From the NCBI GenBank assembly GCA_964483245.1, contig CAZABP010000056.1:1-27658 (forward strand): a stretch of DNA of 27,658 nt, written 5' to 3'. Below the pieces are notes generated by a model. That model saw only the letters and a list, made by a program, of their open reading frames with translations, made no database searches and was not told the origin of the DNA. This DNA is from CAZABP01 sp964483245 (GTDB lineage: Bacteria; Planctomycetota; UBA1135; UBA2386). A program made the position numbers and the translations under genes. Below are positions 10,197 through 18,109 of the stretch, in pieces. Numbering within the stretch: position 1 is the stretch's first letter; each line of letters starts with the position of its first letter.

Positions 10197-11294
10197 ATGA
10201 CCAAGGCGCAGCTCCTCGTGCTCGGCGCCGGCAAGATCGGCCGGATGGTCGCGCACTTCCTGTCGCACTGCGGCGACTACCGGCTGCGGCTCGGCGACTC
10301 CGCCGAGCCGGCCGTGCAACACGTGCGCAAGCGGATGCCGTCGGTGCAGGCGGACGTGCTCGACTTCCGCAGCCGCGATGCGTTGCGCGAAGCGATGCGC
10401 GGCTGCGTCGCCGTCGTGTCGTGCGCACCGTTCCACTGCAATCCGTTGATCGCCGAAGTCGCCCGCGACAGCGGGGTCCACTACCTCGATCTGACCGAGG
10501 ACGTCCACGTGACCGAGCGCGTGATCGCGCTGGCGCAGGGGGCGAAGACCGCGTTCATCCCGCAGTGCGGACTCGCGCCGGGCTTCATCACGATCATCGC
10601 GCAGCACCTGCTGGCGCCGATGCAGGACGTGACCGATCTGCGCCTGCGCGTCGGCGCGCTGCCGCGCTATCCGTCCAACATGCTCCAGTACAACCTCACC
10701 TGGAGCACCGAGGGGTTGATCAACGAGTACGCCAACCTGTGCGAAGTCGTGCTGAACGGCGAGCTGCGCACGGTGCAGCCGCTGGAGAACCTCGAGACGT
10801 TGACGATCGACGGCGTCGAGTACGAAGCGTTCAACACGTCCGGCGGCCTCGGCACGCTCGCCGCGACGCTGCAGCACCGCGTGCGCAACGTCAATTACAA
10901 GTCGATCCGGTATCCGGGGCACTGCCAGCTGATCAAGTTCCTGCTGCAGGACCTGCGGATGCGCGAACGCCCGCAGATGCTGGCCGAGATCCTCGACTCG
11001 TCGCTGCCGACCACGTTCCGCGACCAGGTCGTGATCTTCGTCAGCGCGACCGGGACCTACCGCGGCCGCCTGACCGAGAACGTGTATGCCCGCACGATCC
11101 GCCACCGCGAGATCGACGGCGAGAACTGGAGCGCGATCCAGATCACGACCGCGGCCGGGATCTGTGCCGTGCTCGAGCTGCTGCTGCAGGGCAAGCTGCC
11201 GCAGCAGGGCTTCGTGCGGCAGGAGGACGTGCCGTTCCAGGAATTCCTGAGCAACCGGTTCGGGCGTTATTACGACGACGAGCAGGCGCGCTGA
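10197..11294 (+). CDS. Saccharopine dehydrogenase-like NAD(P)-dependent oxidoreductase
   Basis: This is a 365-residue protein with an N-terminal dinucleotide-binding motif (QLLVLGAGKIGRMVAHFL) and the family stretches VVSCAPFHCNPLIAEVAR and YLDLTEDVHVTERV. IPQCGLAPGFITIIAQHL corresponds to the conserved substrate-pocket region of saccharopine dehydrogenase and lysine-6-dehydrogenase relatives. The start is ATG at 10197, four bases after the methyltransferase stop. Family members act in lysine or polyamine metabolism, but the exact reaction cannot be assigned. A methyltransferase coupled to this enzyme suggests modification of an amino-acid-like compound, which is inference. Confidence 0.88.
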   Translation: MTKAQLLVLGAGKIGRMVAHFLSHCGDYRLRLGDSAEPAVQHVRKRMPSVQADVLDFRSRDALREAMRGCVAVVSCAPFHCNPLIAEVARDSGVHYLDLTEDVHVTERVIALAQGAKTAFIPQCGLAPGFITIIAQHLLAPMQDVTDLRLRVGALPRYPSNMLQYNLTWSTEGLINEYANLCEVVLNGELRTVQPLENLETLTIDGVEYEAFNTSGGLGTLAATLQHRVRNVNYKSIRYPGHCQLIKFLLQDLRMRERPQMLAEILDSSLPTTFRDQVVIFVSATGTYRGRLTENVYARTIRHREIDGENWSAIQITTAAGICAVLELLLQGKLPQQGFVRQEDVPFQEFLSNRFGRYYDDEQAR

Positions 11295-11328
11295 TCGTGG
11301 GCGGGCTGGCTGGATAGACTCCCAGCCC

Positions 11329-12456
11329 ATGCGTTCCTGGCGCTGCGCCGCCGTGCTGCTGCTGCTCGCAACCGGCGTTCGCGCGCAGAGCATCCCGGAA
11401 CGCGAGACCACCGAAGCGACCGTGACCGGGTTCGCGGCCGAACGGCATGCCGAGTTGAAGCGCGCCGTCGACCGCGGGCTCGGCTGGCTCGTGACGAGGC
11501 AGCAGCCGGGCGGTGGCTGGCTCGGCGACGTCGGCCACAAGCAGGGGGACAGCTATCTCGTGTTCCAAACCACGCGCGAGCAGGTCGGCGCCGGCACCGC
11601 GCATGTCGGCGTCAGCGCGCTGGCCGGGCTCGCGTTCCTGGCCGCCGGGCACCTGCCGGACCGTGGCGAGCATGGCGCGACCGTACGCCGCGCGCTCGAC
11701 TACGTGCTGGCGCGCACCGAGGAGAACGGGTTCGTCACCGACAGCGGGACGCGGATGTACAGCCACGCGTTCGCAACGCTGTTCCTGGCGCAGGCACTCG
11801 GCACCGTGCGTGACGAACGGCTCAAGGCCGCGCTCGAGCGCGCCGTGCACCTGATCGTCGACTGCCAGAATGCGCAGGGGGCGTGGCGCTACAACGCGTT
11901 CACGCAGGACGCCGACCTGTCGGTGACGGTGTGCCAGCTGCAGGGGCTGCGCGCCGCGCGCAACGTCGGGATCCGGGTGCCACGCGAGACGATCGATCTC
12001 GCCGTCGACTATGTCAGGCGCAGCCGGATCCCGCGCGGCTACGACAAGAACCTGTTCTCGTACAAGATCCGCGGGCGCGGCGCCTACGAGAAGAACCGGG
12101 AGTACGCCGTCAACGCCGCGGCGCTGACGTCGTTGTTCTCGGCCGGCGTGCACGATCCGGAACTGTACGAGCCGGTGCTCGAGTTCCTGACCGATGAGTA
12201 CCCACGGCTCGCGGCGGGGTACTCGGATCACTACTTCTATTGGTACGGCAACTTCTACGCCTGCCAGGCCTTCTTCCAGGCCGGCGGCGAGCCGTTCCGC
12301 CGTTGGTTCGAACGCGCCAGCCGCGACCTGCTGGCGCTGCAGGGGACCGACGGGAGGTGGATCAACAGCGTCGGGCCGGGGGACGAGTTCTCGACCGCCG
12401 TCGCCTGCCTGATCCTGTCCATCCCGCAGCAATACCTGCCGATCTTCCAACGTTGA
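11329..12456 (+). CDS. Secreted prenyltransferase/squalene-oxidase repeat protein
   Basis: This is a 375-residue protein with a clear signal peptide (MRSWRCAAVLLLLATGVRAQ) followed by an all-helical toroid of terpene-cyclase-type repeats. The repeats appear as WLVTRQQPGGGWLGDVG, YVLARTEENGFVTDSG, LIVDCQNAQGAWRYNA and LLALQGTDGRWINSVG, each followed by an Ala/Leu-rich helix. The DxDD motif of true squalene-hopene cyclases is not evident, so enzymatic cyclase activity is doubtful. Such exported repeat proteins are common in planctomycetes. It lies 34 bases after the saccharopine-dehydrogenase-like gene and may belong to the same transcript. Confidence 0.85.
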   Translation: MRSWRCAAVLLLLATGVRAQSIPERETTEATVTGFAAERHAELKRAVDRGLGWLVTRQQPGGGWLGDVGHKQGDSYLVFQTTREQVGAGTAHVGVSALAGLAFLAAGHLPDRGEHGATVRRALDYVLARTEENGFVTDSGTRMYSHAFATLFLAQALGTVRDERLKAALERAVHLIVDCQNAQGAWRYNAFTQDADLSVTVCQLQGLRAARNVGIRVPRETIDLAVDYVRRSRIPRGYDKNLFSYKIRGRGAYEKNREYAVNAAALTSLFSAGVHDPELYEPVLEFLTDEYPRLAAGYSDHYFYWYGNFYACQAFFQAGGEPFRRWFERASRDLLALQGTDGRWINSVGPGDEFSTAVACLILSIPQQYLPIFQR

Positions 12457-12551
12457 TCCACGGCCGCGGCCTGCTTGAATCCAGGGCCACGCCGAAGTGC
12501 ATCCGGGGGCTTCGCGCGTTGTCGTCCAGGTCACACGGTCAGGAGCCTGTC

Positions 12552-13592
12552 ATGCGCCCGTCGTTCTGCCTCGTCCCGCTCCCGCTCCTCGCAGTCCCGC
12601 TGCTCGGACAAACTGCGTCTGGTTCCGGCGTGTCCGCGCCGGCACCGCTCGCAGTCGCCCAGCAGCCTGCGGCCATGCGGCCGCTGTCGTGGTTCGATCC
12701 GTCGACCGGCGCGTCGCTGCAGGATCAGGACTACAGCGCGCGCGCGATGTTCCACCAGCTGCACGGGCAGTTCCTGCGCGAAGAGGACCGGTTCCGCCCC
12801 GCGCTGAACTTCGCGTTGTTCTGGCAGGAGAACGCCGAGGTCAAAGGGGAACCGGGCGAGATCGAACTGCTGCGCTGGAAGGTCGACGGCAGCTGGCGCT
12901 CGCCGGTCGATCCGGATCAGTTCGTGATCGTCGAGCCGCGGTTCCAGGGGAGCAAATACAAGTTCCGCGGCACGCAGCTCAACAACGCCGACGAGACGCT
13001 GTACGACCTCGAGCTCGGGCTCGGGTTCGGCAAGTTCTTCAGCGAGGACCTGCTCGTCGAGGCCGTGTTGACGCCGGGCGTGCACTCCGATCTCGATGGC
13101 ACGCTGCACCACGAGGACTGGCGGCTGTTCGGCCGCATCCTCGCCACGTGGCGCGGGCAGGAGCGGCTGTATTGGAAGCTCGGCGTCGAGGCGAGCGAGG
13201 TGTTCAAGGACGTGCCGGTCTACCCCGTGCTCGGGCTCGGTTGGCTGTTCCACGAGCAGTGGCGCTTGGATGCCGAACTGCCGCGCCGCGCCGAGCTGAC
13301 CTGGCTCGCCAGCGAAGCGACGCATGTCTACGCATCCGTGCGTCTCGACGGCGATCGCTACAACATCCGCCAGGGATTCGGCAATGCGGAGCGCACGTAC
13401 CTCGTGCGCACGCAGGAGCTCAACGCCGCGGTCGGACTGCTGCACCGGATCAACGACCGCCTGTCGCTGTTCGGTGAGGTCGGCGGCACCCTCGGCGGCA
13501 AGTTCGACTTCGAGGACGTCGCGGGGAACGCGATGTACGGCACGCGCGAAGGCGCGGTGTTCGTGCAGTTCGGCTTCGGGATCGACTTCTGA
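12552..13592 (+). CDS. Predicted outer-membrane beta-barrel protein
   Basis: This is a 346-residue protein with a signal peptide (MRPSFCLVPLPLLAVPLLGQ), a Pro/Ala-rich spacer and then a long run of alternating amphipathic beta-strands, for example YDLELGLGFGKFFSEDLLVE, YWKLGVEASEVF and NAAVGLLHRINDRLSLFGE. It ends VFVQFGFGIDF; a C-terminal aromatic Phe is the usual signature recognised by the barrel-assembly machinery. It resembles planctomycete DUF6268-type barrels, but I cannot confirm that family. The start is ATG at 12552, placed by the signal peptide. It follows the cyclase-repeat gene by 95 bases. Function is unknown. Confidence 0.8.
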   Translation: MRPSFCLVPLPLLAVPLLGQTASGSGVSAPAPLAVAQQPAAMRPLSWFDPSTGASLQDQDYSARAMFHQLHGQFLREEDRFRPALNFALFWQENAEVKGEPGEIELLRWKVDGSWRSPVDPDQFVIVEPRFQGSKYKFRGTQLNNADETLYDLELGLGFGKFFSEDLLVEAVLTPGVHSDLDGTLHHEDWRLFGRILATWRGQERLYWKLGVEASEVFKDVPVYPVLGLGWLFHEQWRLDAELPRRAELTWLASEATHVYASVRLDGDRYNIRQGFGNAERTYLVRTQELNAAVGLLHRINDRLSLFGEVGGTLGGKFDFEDVAGNAMYGTREGAVFVQFGFGIDF

Positions 13593-13603
13593 ACCGCCGC
13601 CCC

Positions 13604-13747
13604 GGTGGTCCTGTCGGGGTCTGACCCCTCTGGTACCACCTGGCCTCGCCGCAAAGCGCGCGTGATCCTGTTGGGGTCTGACCCCTTCGGTACCACCCCG
13701 CGCGCAGCTCGTGGTCCGGTTGGGGTCTGACCACGTCGGTACCACCT
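13604..13747. repeat. Three tandem REP-like repeats (GGGGTCTGACC ... GGTACCACC)
   Basis: The gap between the barrel gene and the convergent glycosyltransferase gene is filled by three degenerate copies of a unit of about 36 bases. The core GGGGTCTGACCCC lies at 13616-13628 and 13673-13685, with a variant ending ACCAC at 13722-13734. Each is followed by GGTACCACC (13632-13640, 13689-13697, 13738-13746) and preceded by GGTGGTCC, GTGATCC or GTGGTCC. The first unit can fold on itself, GGTGGT pairing with ACCACC outside and GGGGTC with GACCCC inside. It shares the GGGGTC(T/A)GA core with the hairpin at 1-41. Confidence 0.85.
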
Positions 13748-13759
13748 GGCCGTCCGCGC

Positions 13760-14839
13760 TCAGCCGCCGAGCACGCTCTCGTACAGCTCCGCGTAGCGAC
13801 CAAGGCACGCGCGCAGCTCGTATTCCCGCTCGCAGCGCGCACGGTTCGCCTGGCCCAGACGCGCACACAGCTCCGGCTGCGCGACCGCGGCTGCCAGGGC
13901 CGCGCCGAGCGCCGCCGCGTCCCCCTTGGGCGTGATCCAGATCCGGTTCGGCTCCGCGACCATCTGCGCCACGTCACCCACGTCGGGAGCAACGACGGCG
14001 AGTCCGCTCGCCATAGCCTCCAAAACCGACAACGGCATCTGCTCCGTCTTCGAAGACAGTGCGAACAGGTGCATCTGCACATACGTCGGTGCCGGGTCGC
14101 GCACTGTGCCGCGGAACTCGCAGCGGCTCGCGATGCCGAGCTCCACTGCCAGCTGCTCCAGCGCCGGACGATCCGGGCCGTCCCCGACCAGCAGCAGCCG
14201 CGCATCCGCCTGCGCCGGCAACCGCGCGAACGCGCGCAGCAGGGTCGCCTGGTCCTTCTCCGGCCGCAGCCCACCCACCGTTCCGATCACGACCGGTGGC
14301 GCCGCCGGCAGTGCACGCGGCGCGAACCGCACCAGGTCCACACCGTTGGGCAGCCAACGCACGTTGGCCACGGGCAGCTTCCAGACCGTCGTCGCGATCC
14401 GCTGCAGCGACTGCGACGGCACCACGACTGCGCGCGCCCGACGCAGGAACACACGGCGCACCAGGGAGCGGCGTGTCTTCAGCCGCTTCACCTCATCCGA
14501 GCCGAAGCCATCCTCGTGGTGCACCAGCCGACCGAACCGCTCCCGCCAACACCCGACCACCGTCTCGATCGCGCCCCAGTTGTAGGTCATGACCAGCGCC
14601 GGCTGCTCCCGGCGCAGCAGCTCCGCCATGCGCCGGCTCGTGCCCCACGTGCCTGCCTTCGGCGGCGCTTCGAGCAGCCGGAACTCCGTCCCCGGCGGCA
14701 GCTGCTCCGCGCAGCCGTGCCAGCCGTCCATCGCCAGGATCCGGTGCTCGTGCCCGCGCCACAGTTCCAGGATGCGCGCCAGCCGCACCTGGGAGCCACC
14801 CGGCGCAAAGCTCGGGAACACGTGCAGCACGCGCGCCAC
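13760..14839 (-). CDS. GT4-family glycosyltransferase
   Basis: This is a 359-residue retaining glycosyltransferase with two Rossmann-like halves (GT-B fold). The N-terminus VLHVFPSFAPGGSQVRLARI carries the acceptor-side glycine loop. The C-terminal half has IGTVGGLRPEKDQATLLRAF, LLLVGDGPDRPALEQLA and the donor-binding E-x7-E element EQMPLSVLEAMASGLAVV. Family members transfer hexoses from nucleotide sugars during cell-surface polysaccharide or glycolipid synthesis. The start is GTG at 14839. It is alone on the minus strand next to the tRNA, with no other polysaccharide genes nearby. Donor and acceptor are unknown. Confidence 0.92.
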   Translation of the reverse strand: MARVLHVFPSFAPGGSQVRLARILELWRGHEHRILAMDGWHGCAEQLPPGTEFRLLEAPPKAGTWGTSRRMAELLRREQPALVMTYNWGAIETVVGCWRERFGRLVHHEDGFGSDEVKRLKTRRSLVRRVFLRRARAVVVPSQSLQRIATTVWKLPVANVRWLPNGVDLVRFAPRALPAAPPVVIGTVGGLRPEKDQATLLRAFARLPAQADARLLLVGDGPDRPALEQLAVELGIASRCEFRGTVRDPAPTYVQMHLFALSSKTEQMPLSVLEAMASGLAVVAPDVGDVAQMVAEPNRIWITPKGDAAALGAALAAAVAQPELCARLGQANRARCEREYELRACLGRYAELYESVLGG

Positions 14840-14927
14840 GCTCAGTCTCGCGCTCTGGAATCCGTCAGCTGCATCGCTGCCGCGCAGTCGAGATCACGCG
14901 GCCACGCGAGTCAACGAGAGGCTGGAC

Positions 14928-14957
14928 TTGCCAGCGCCGCGCGCCGTTCGCTACCCT
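14928..14957 (+). promoter_or_regulatory. Candidate promoter of the tRNA-Pro gene
   Basis: TTGCCA (14928-14933) and TACCCT (14952-14957) lie 18 bases apart and end 10 bases before the tRNA, matching the layout of a housekeeping sigma promoter. The -10 box is weak, so this is tentative. Confidence 0.3.
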
Positions 14958-14967
14958 CCGCGCCGAC

Positions 14968-15044
14968 CGGAGCGTAGCTCAGCTTGGTAGAGCGCCAGCT
15001 TTGGGAGCTGGAAGTCGCTGGTTCGAATCCAGTCGCTCCGACCA
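14968..15044 (+). tRNA. tRNA-Pro (anticodon UGG), CCA encoded
   Basis: All arms fold. Acceptor CGGAGCG (14968-14974) pairs with CGCTCCG (15034-15040). The D stem is GCTC/GAGC, the anticodon stem CCAGC/GCTGG with loop TTTGGGA and anticodon TGG at 15002-15004, and the T arm GCTGG-TTCGAAT-CCAGT (one G-T pair). The discriminator A is followed by encoded CCA at 15042-15044. The integrase gene starts 107 bases downstream pointing away, so the 3' half of this tRNA is the probable integration target and has been preserved intact. Confidence 0.97.
15012..15044 (+). other. Candidate left attachment site (attL) in the tRNA 3' end
   Basis: Tyrosine integrases commonly recombine within a tRNA 3' end and restore it. 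An integrase gene directly downstream of an intact tRNA fits this. I looked for a second copy of the T-arm/acceptor sequence (such as GTTCGAATCC) towards the right edge and saw none, so the boundary is inferred from gene order only. Confidence 0.4.
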
Positions 15045-15119
15045 TCACAACCTGTTGCCGATCGCCGCTTTGCGGCGAACCCACCCGATCCGAGGAGGCG
15101 CGGCGCGGACCCCACAACG

Positions 15120-15133
15120 CTTGCACGTGCAAG
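15120..15133. promoter_or_regulatory. Perfect 14-bp palindrome upstream of the integrase gene
   Basis: CTTGCACGTGCAAG is identical to its reverse complement and ends two bases before the strong Shine-Dalgarno TTAGGAGG (15136-15143) of the integrase gene. The position suits an operator where a dimeric repressor or excisionase blocks int expression. Which protein would bind is not known. Confidence 0.55.
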
Positions 15134-15151
15134 ACTTAGGAGGTTGACGCG

Positions 15152-16576
15152 ATGCGCAGAGTCCCGATTCCGAAGCTCCACCGGCGGAAGTTGCCGAGTG
15201 GTGCGATGCAGTGGTTCACGTGGACCCGAGGCCAGTTCGTGGCGCTCGGATGCGATGAGAAGGAAGCCCGCCAGCGGCTCGGGCGCCTGATGCTCGGCGA
15301 GGATCCGGACGACGGCAACGATGAGGAGCTGACGGTCGCCGATCTCACTGCCCGGTACTGGCGGCACCTCGAGCAGAAGTACGGCAGCGAGAACCTGACG
15401 CTCCGCGGCGAAGCCGACCGGCTCGCCCACCGGCCGCTCGTCAAGCTGTTCGGCGCATCGCCTGCGCGGCAGTTCGGTTCGCGCGACCTGCGGCTGCTCC
15501 AGGCAGAGTTCGCGAAGTCGGGCCTGTCGCGAGGCGAAGTGAACCGCCGCGTGCAGCGCGTGCGCCGGATGTTCAAGTGGGCGGTCGCCGAGCAGATCGT
15601 CCCGCCGGACCTGCACCATGCGCTCTGTGCCGTCGAGCACCTGCAGCGCGGCGAGCTCGGCGTCAAGGAGGGCCGGAAGGTGCAGCCCGTGCCGTGGGAA
15701 CACGTCGAGCCGGTCCTGCCGCACGTGTCGAAGGAAGTTGGTGCGATCGTGCAGTTGCTGTGGCTCACCGGCGCGCGGCCCGGCGAGATCGTCGGCATGC
15801 GGCCGCTCGACATCGTGCGTGAGGGCGATGTCTGGAAGATGCCGATGCGCCATCACAAGAACGCATGGCGTCAGGGGCACAGCAGAACGATCTGCTTCGG
15901 TCCGCAGGCGCAGGCCGTGCTGTCCGAGTTCCTGAACCGCGTCCCAGCGCCGGACGAGAGCAAACCGCTCTTCTCGCCGGTGCGCGCGGAGGCCGAGCGG
16001 TCGGTGAAACGGAGGATCTTCCGCGTCACGCCGATGACTCCGAGCCAGCGCAGGCGGAAGCGGAAGCCTCGCAAGGAACGGAAGCGCCCGCCGCGGGACG
16101 GCTACAGCGTCGTCACGCTGCGCGGCGCGATCCTGCGCGGCATCGGACTTGCGAACGTCGCGCGGTTACGCGAGGCGTTGCACGGCGCGCTCGCTCCCCT
16201 CTGCGGCAAAGCCCAAACCACGCAGCTTGCCCGGGCGCTGCGGGTCCTGCCACGCCGGCGCCGCGGCGAAGAGCGACCGCAGTTCAACGTGCGGATCGCG
16301 CGCCATGTCGTCGCTTCGCTGACGGCGCGGTCGGTCGCCACGACGATCGGCGATGCCAAGCTGCACCGCGCGCTGCTCAAGGTCGCGGAGCACGTCGACG
16401 AGATCCCGCAGTGGCGTCCGAACGCGCTCCGGCACTCGGCCGCGACGCGGATCCGAAATGCCCTGGGGCTCGACGCCGCGGCCGCGATGCTCGGCCACCG
16501 GACACTGACGACGACCGAGATCTACGCCGAGCTGGACCAGGCGCGAGCCGCGCAGGTTGCGCAGGCCCTCGGGTGA
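15152..16576 (+). CDS. Tyrosine recombinase / integrase of the element
   Basis: This is a 474-residue site-specific recombinase that should integrate and excise the element at tRNA-Pro. After an arm-binding N-terminus and a core-binding helical domain (about 60-165), the catalytic domain shows R209 (TGARPGE), K236 (HHKNAWR), R427 (NALRHSAATR), H449 (LGHRTLTTTEIY) and nucleophile Y458. The usual box II His of HxxR is Asn424. Between about residues 290 and 420 lies an unusually long insert: a very basic linker (TPSQRRRKRKPRKE) followed by about 85 extra residues before box II. The start at 15152 has a strong ribosome site. The linker style is familiar from planctomycete integrases. Confidence 0.95.
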   Translation: MRRVPIPKLHRRKLPSGAMQWFTWTRGQFVALGCDEKEARQRLGRLMLGEDPDDGNDEELTVADLTARYWRHLEQKYGSENLTLRGEADRLAHRPLVKLFGASPARQFGSRDLRLLQAEFAKSGLSRGEVNRRVQRVRRMFKWAVAEQIVPPDLHHALCAVEHLQRGELGVKEGRKVQPVPWEHVEPVLPHVSKEVGAIVQLLWLTGARPGEIVGMRPLDIVREGDVWKMPMRHHKNAWRQGHSRTICFGPQAQAVLSEFLNRVPAPDESKPLFSPVRAEAERSVKRRIFRVTPMTPSQRRRKRKPRKERKRPPRDGYSVVTLRGAILRGIGLANVARLREALHGALAPLCGKAQTTQLARALRVLPRRRRGEERPQFNVRIARHVVASLTARSVATTIGDAKLHRALLKVAEHVDEIPQWRPNALRHSAATRIRNALGLDAAAAMLGHRTLTTTEIYAELDQARAAQVAQALG

Positions 16577-16680
16577 CGCATGATCCTTCCGCCGCCGGGC
16601 GGTCTGGGTAGCTCCCGGATCGAAGCGCACCGTCCGCGCGCCCGGCGGCGATTCACCAGCGGACGAGAAAGGACGGACAG

Positions 16681-17334
16681 ATGTCGAGCCCGATTGTCGA
16701 TGCCGCGTGCCGTGATCCGTTGCGGCGGATCGGGGAACTCGCCGCGGCGGCCTGTCGGTTGATGCTGGAAGTCGCATGGTCGGAAGACGGGAGTCCTGAG
16801 GAGCAGCACCGCGTGGTCGCCGCGCTCGTTGTCGTCGGGAGCGATCTCACTGACGAGTGGCGCCGGCACGGGAGGCTGGCGACGCACCGGCTGCAGGCGA
16901 CCGGCGGGCGCGGGATCGCAACCGTTTGCGACGGCGCGTCGCGTGCAGGTCGCTTGTTCAGGACGCAAGGCTTCGGCGTGCACGCCGTCGTGCACATGAT
17001 CCGCCTCCGACCTGAATCCGAACTCCTTGACTTGCTTGACCGCGTAACCGACGAAGCACGCACGCTCGCTGGTGACGCGGTCTTCAGCAATGGCACTCGA
17101 CGTACTTGGCGCCACCTCGACTCCGTCGATCAGAAGCTCGTACGCAAGCTGCATGAACAGCATGAAGCCATCAGCGGAACGACACTGATCGTGGCGGCCG
17201 GCCTCCCTGAGAACAGCCACACCAAGCGCCGGATCCGGGAGCTGTGGAAGGAGGGAACTTTCGCCCGCGAGGGGAATCGCGAGGCGGGGAAGCTCTCGGT
17301 CAGATCCTTGCCAGTCGGATTCGCACAGCAGTAG
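16681..17334 (+). CDS. Hypothetical protein, mobile-element gene
   Basis: This is a 217-residue soluble, mostly helical protein that I do not recognise. Visible features are a hydrophobic N-terminal helix region (RRIGELAAAACRLMLEVAW), a second Ala/Val-rich helix (VVAALVVVGSDLTDEWRRHG) and a charged C-terminal half with ENSHTKRRIRELWKEGTFAR. There are no membrane segments or signal peptide. A purine-rich ribosome site (GAGAAAGGACGG) precedes the ATG. It lies 104 bases after the integrase and is followed by the HTH gene. A regulatory or replication-accessory role is possible, but only position supports it. Confidence 0.7.
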   Translation: MSSPIVDAACRDPLRRIGELAAAACRLMLEVAWSEDGSPEEQHRVVAALVVVGSDLTDEWRRHGRLATHRLQATGGRGIATVCDGASRAGRLFRTQGFGVHAVVHMIRLRPESELLDLLDRVTDEARTLAGDAVFSNGTRRTWRHLDSVDQKLVRKLHEQHEAISGTTLIVAAGLPENSHTKRRIRELWKEGTFAREGNREAGKLSVRSLPVGFAQQ

Positions 17335-17409
17335 CTGAGCGAAAAACCCCGCAACCGCCCCGACCTGCCCAGCAACTGCCCCGGTCGCTGCCAACGATCG
17401 CCAACCAAC

Positions 17410-17787
17410 ATGGCGATCCAAAACGCATCGGTGCTGCACGCCGCGAACCCAGACGGCATCAGCAGGTCCCTGGCCTCCGGGTGGATCAGTCTCCGCGATC
17501 TCGCACGCCAGTGGCCCGGGCGGCGAAAGCCGTTGCACATCAGCGTGCCGCATCGTTGGGCGAGCGCGGGTAGCGCCGGCGTCGTGCTCAAGACGCAATT
17601 CCTTCCCGGCGTCGGTCGCGCGACTCGACCCGAGTGGGTCGACGAGTTCGTCGCCGCCGTCGCACGCGCGAAGGAACGGCGGCCCGTGAAGCGCGAGCGT
17701 CCCGGCACGCGGAAGCGGAAGGCACGAGCTCGCCGATCGGAGCAGACGCTGCGCAAGTACGGGCTAACTCCGGATGGCGACGCATGA
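17410..17787 (+). CDS. DUF1580-like helix-turn-helix protein, possible excisionase/regulator
   Basis: This is a 125-residue protein. WISLRDLARQWPGRRKPLHISVPHRW followed by ASAGSAGVVLKTQFLPGVGRATRPEWVDEFVAAV matches the layout I know for DUF1580: a MerR/excisionase-like winged helix with a PxHxSxxxRW recognition segment, then VxLxT and a final helix. The last 35 residues are very basic (KRERPGTRKRKARARRSEQ). DUF1580 proteins are small planctomycete proteins often found in integrated elements. Its place near the integrase suggests an excision or transcription control role, which is inference. It shares ATGA with the next gene, so the two are translationally coupled. Confidence 0.72.
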   Translation: MAIQNASVLHAANPDGISRSLASGWISLRDLARQWPGRRKPLHISVPHRWASAGSAGVVLKTQFLPGVGRATRPEWVDEFVAAVARAKERRPVKRERPGTRKRKARARRSEQTLRKYGLTPDGDA

Positions 17788-18059
17788 ATGCACAAGATAC
17801 TCACGTGCGGCCGGAATGTGAACGCGCACTGCTCGTGCTGATCCACCGACAACTTGAGCAGTACATCGTGGCTGTTCTTCGGCACGACGCCGGAGCAGTG
17901 CACCAGCACGCGCTCAGCCACGACGCGCTTGTGGAGCGCTGGAACGAGCTGTGTCCCGACGATCCCCTCGAGCCGTTCCAGTACCACCAGCATGTGCGTG
18001 CAGATGCCAGCGAGCGCCGAACTGATGCTGCACTCCGCCCCCACGGCACCGCGCCCTGA
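17784..18059 (+). CDS. Small hypothetical protein coupled to the HTH gene
   Basis: This is a 91-residue protein starting at ATG 17784 inside the stop of the previous gene (ATGA). It contains a helical CERALLVLIHRQLEQYIVAV segment and a His-rich middle (RHDAGAVHQHALSHDALVERW). I recognise no domain. The overlap argues that it is a real gene and is made with the HTH protein. A GC-rich hairpin follows 13 bases after the stop. Confidence 0.6.
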   Translation: MNAQDTHVRPECERALLVLIHRQLEQYIVAVLRHDAGAVHQHALSHDALVERWNELCPDDPLEPFQYHQHVRADASERRTDAALRPHGTAP

Positions 18060-18072
18060 CCAGAAACGACAC

Positions 18073-18096
18073 GGGCCGGCGCTGCAACGCCGGCCC
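18073..18096. terminator. GC-rich hairpin between element operons
   Basis: GGGCCGGCG (18073-18081) and CGCCGGCCC (18088-18096) form a perfect 9-bp stem around CTGCAA. There is no T-run on the plus strand; on the minus strand the hairpin is followed by GTGTCGTTTC. It lies between two coupled gene pairs and may be an attenuator or a weak terminator. A similar GGCCGGCG-core hairpin occurs at 26305-26333. Confidence 0.45.
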
Positions 18097-18109
18097 GCGG
18101 AAGAAACAG

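Noticed and set aside
11329..12456. Functional squalene-hopene cyclase
   Set aside because: It is exported, only 375 residues against more than 600 for true cyclases, and no DxDD catalytic motif is evident.
13604..13747. CRISPR-like array
   Set aside because: Only three degenerate repeats with short variable gaps, internal dyad symmetry and no cas genes. It fits REP-like repeats better.
15063..15077. CGCCGC-TTT-GCGGCG hairpin after the tRNA as a terminator
   Set aside because: It has only a 6-bp stem and no T-run. It could be chance in GC-rich sequence.
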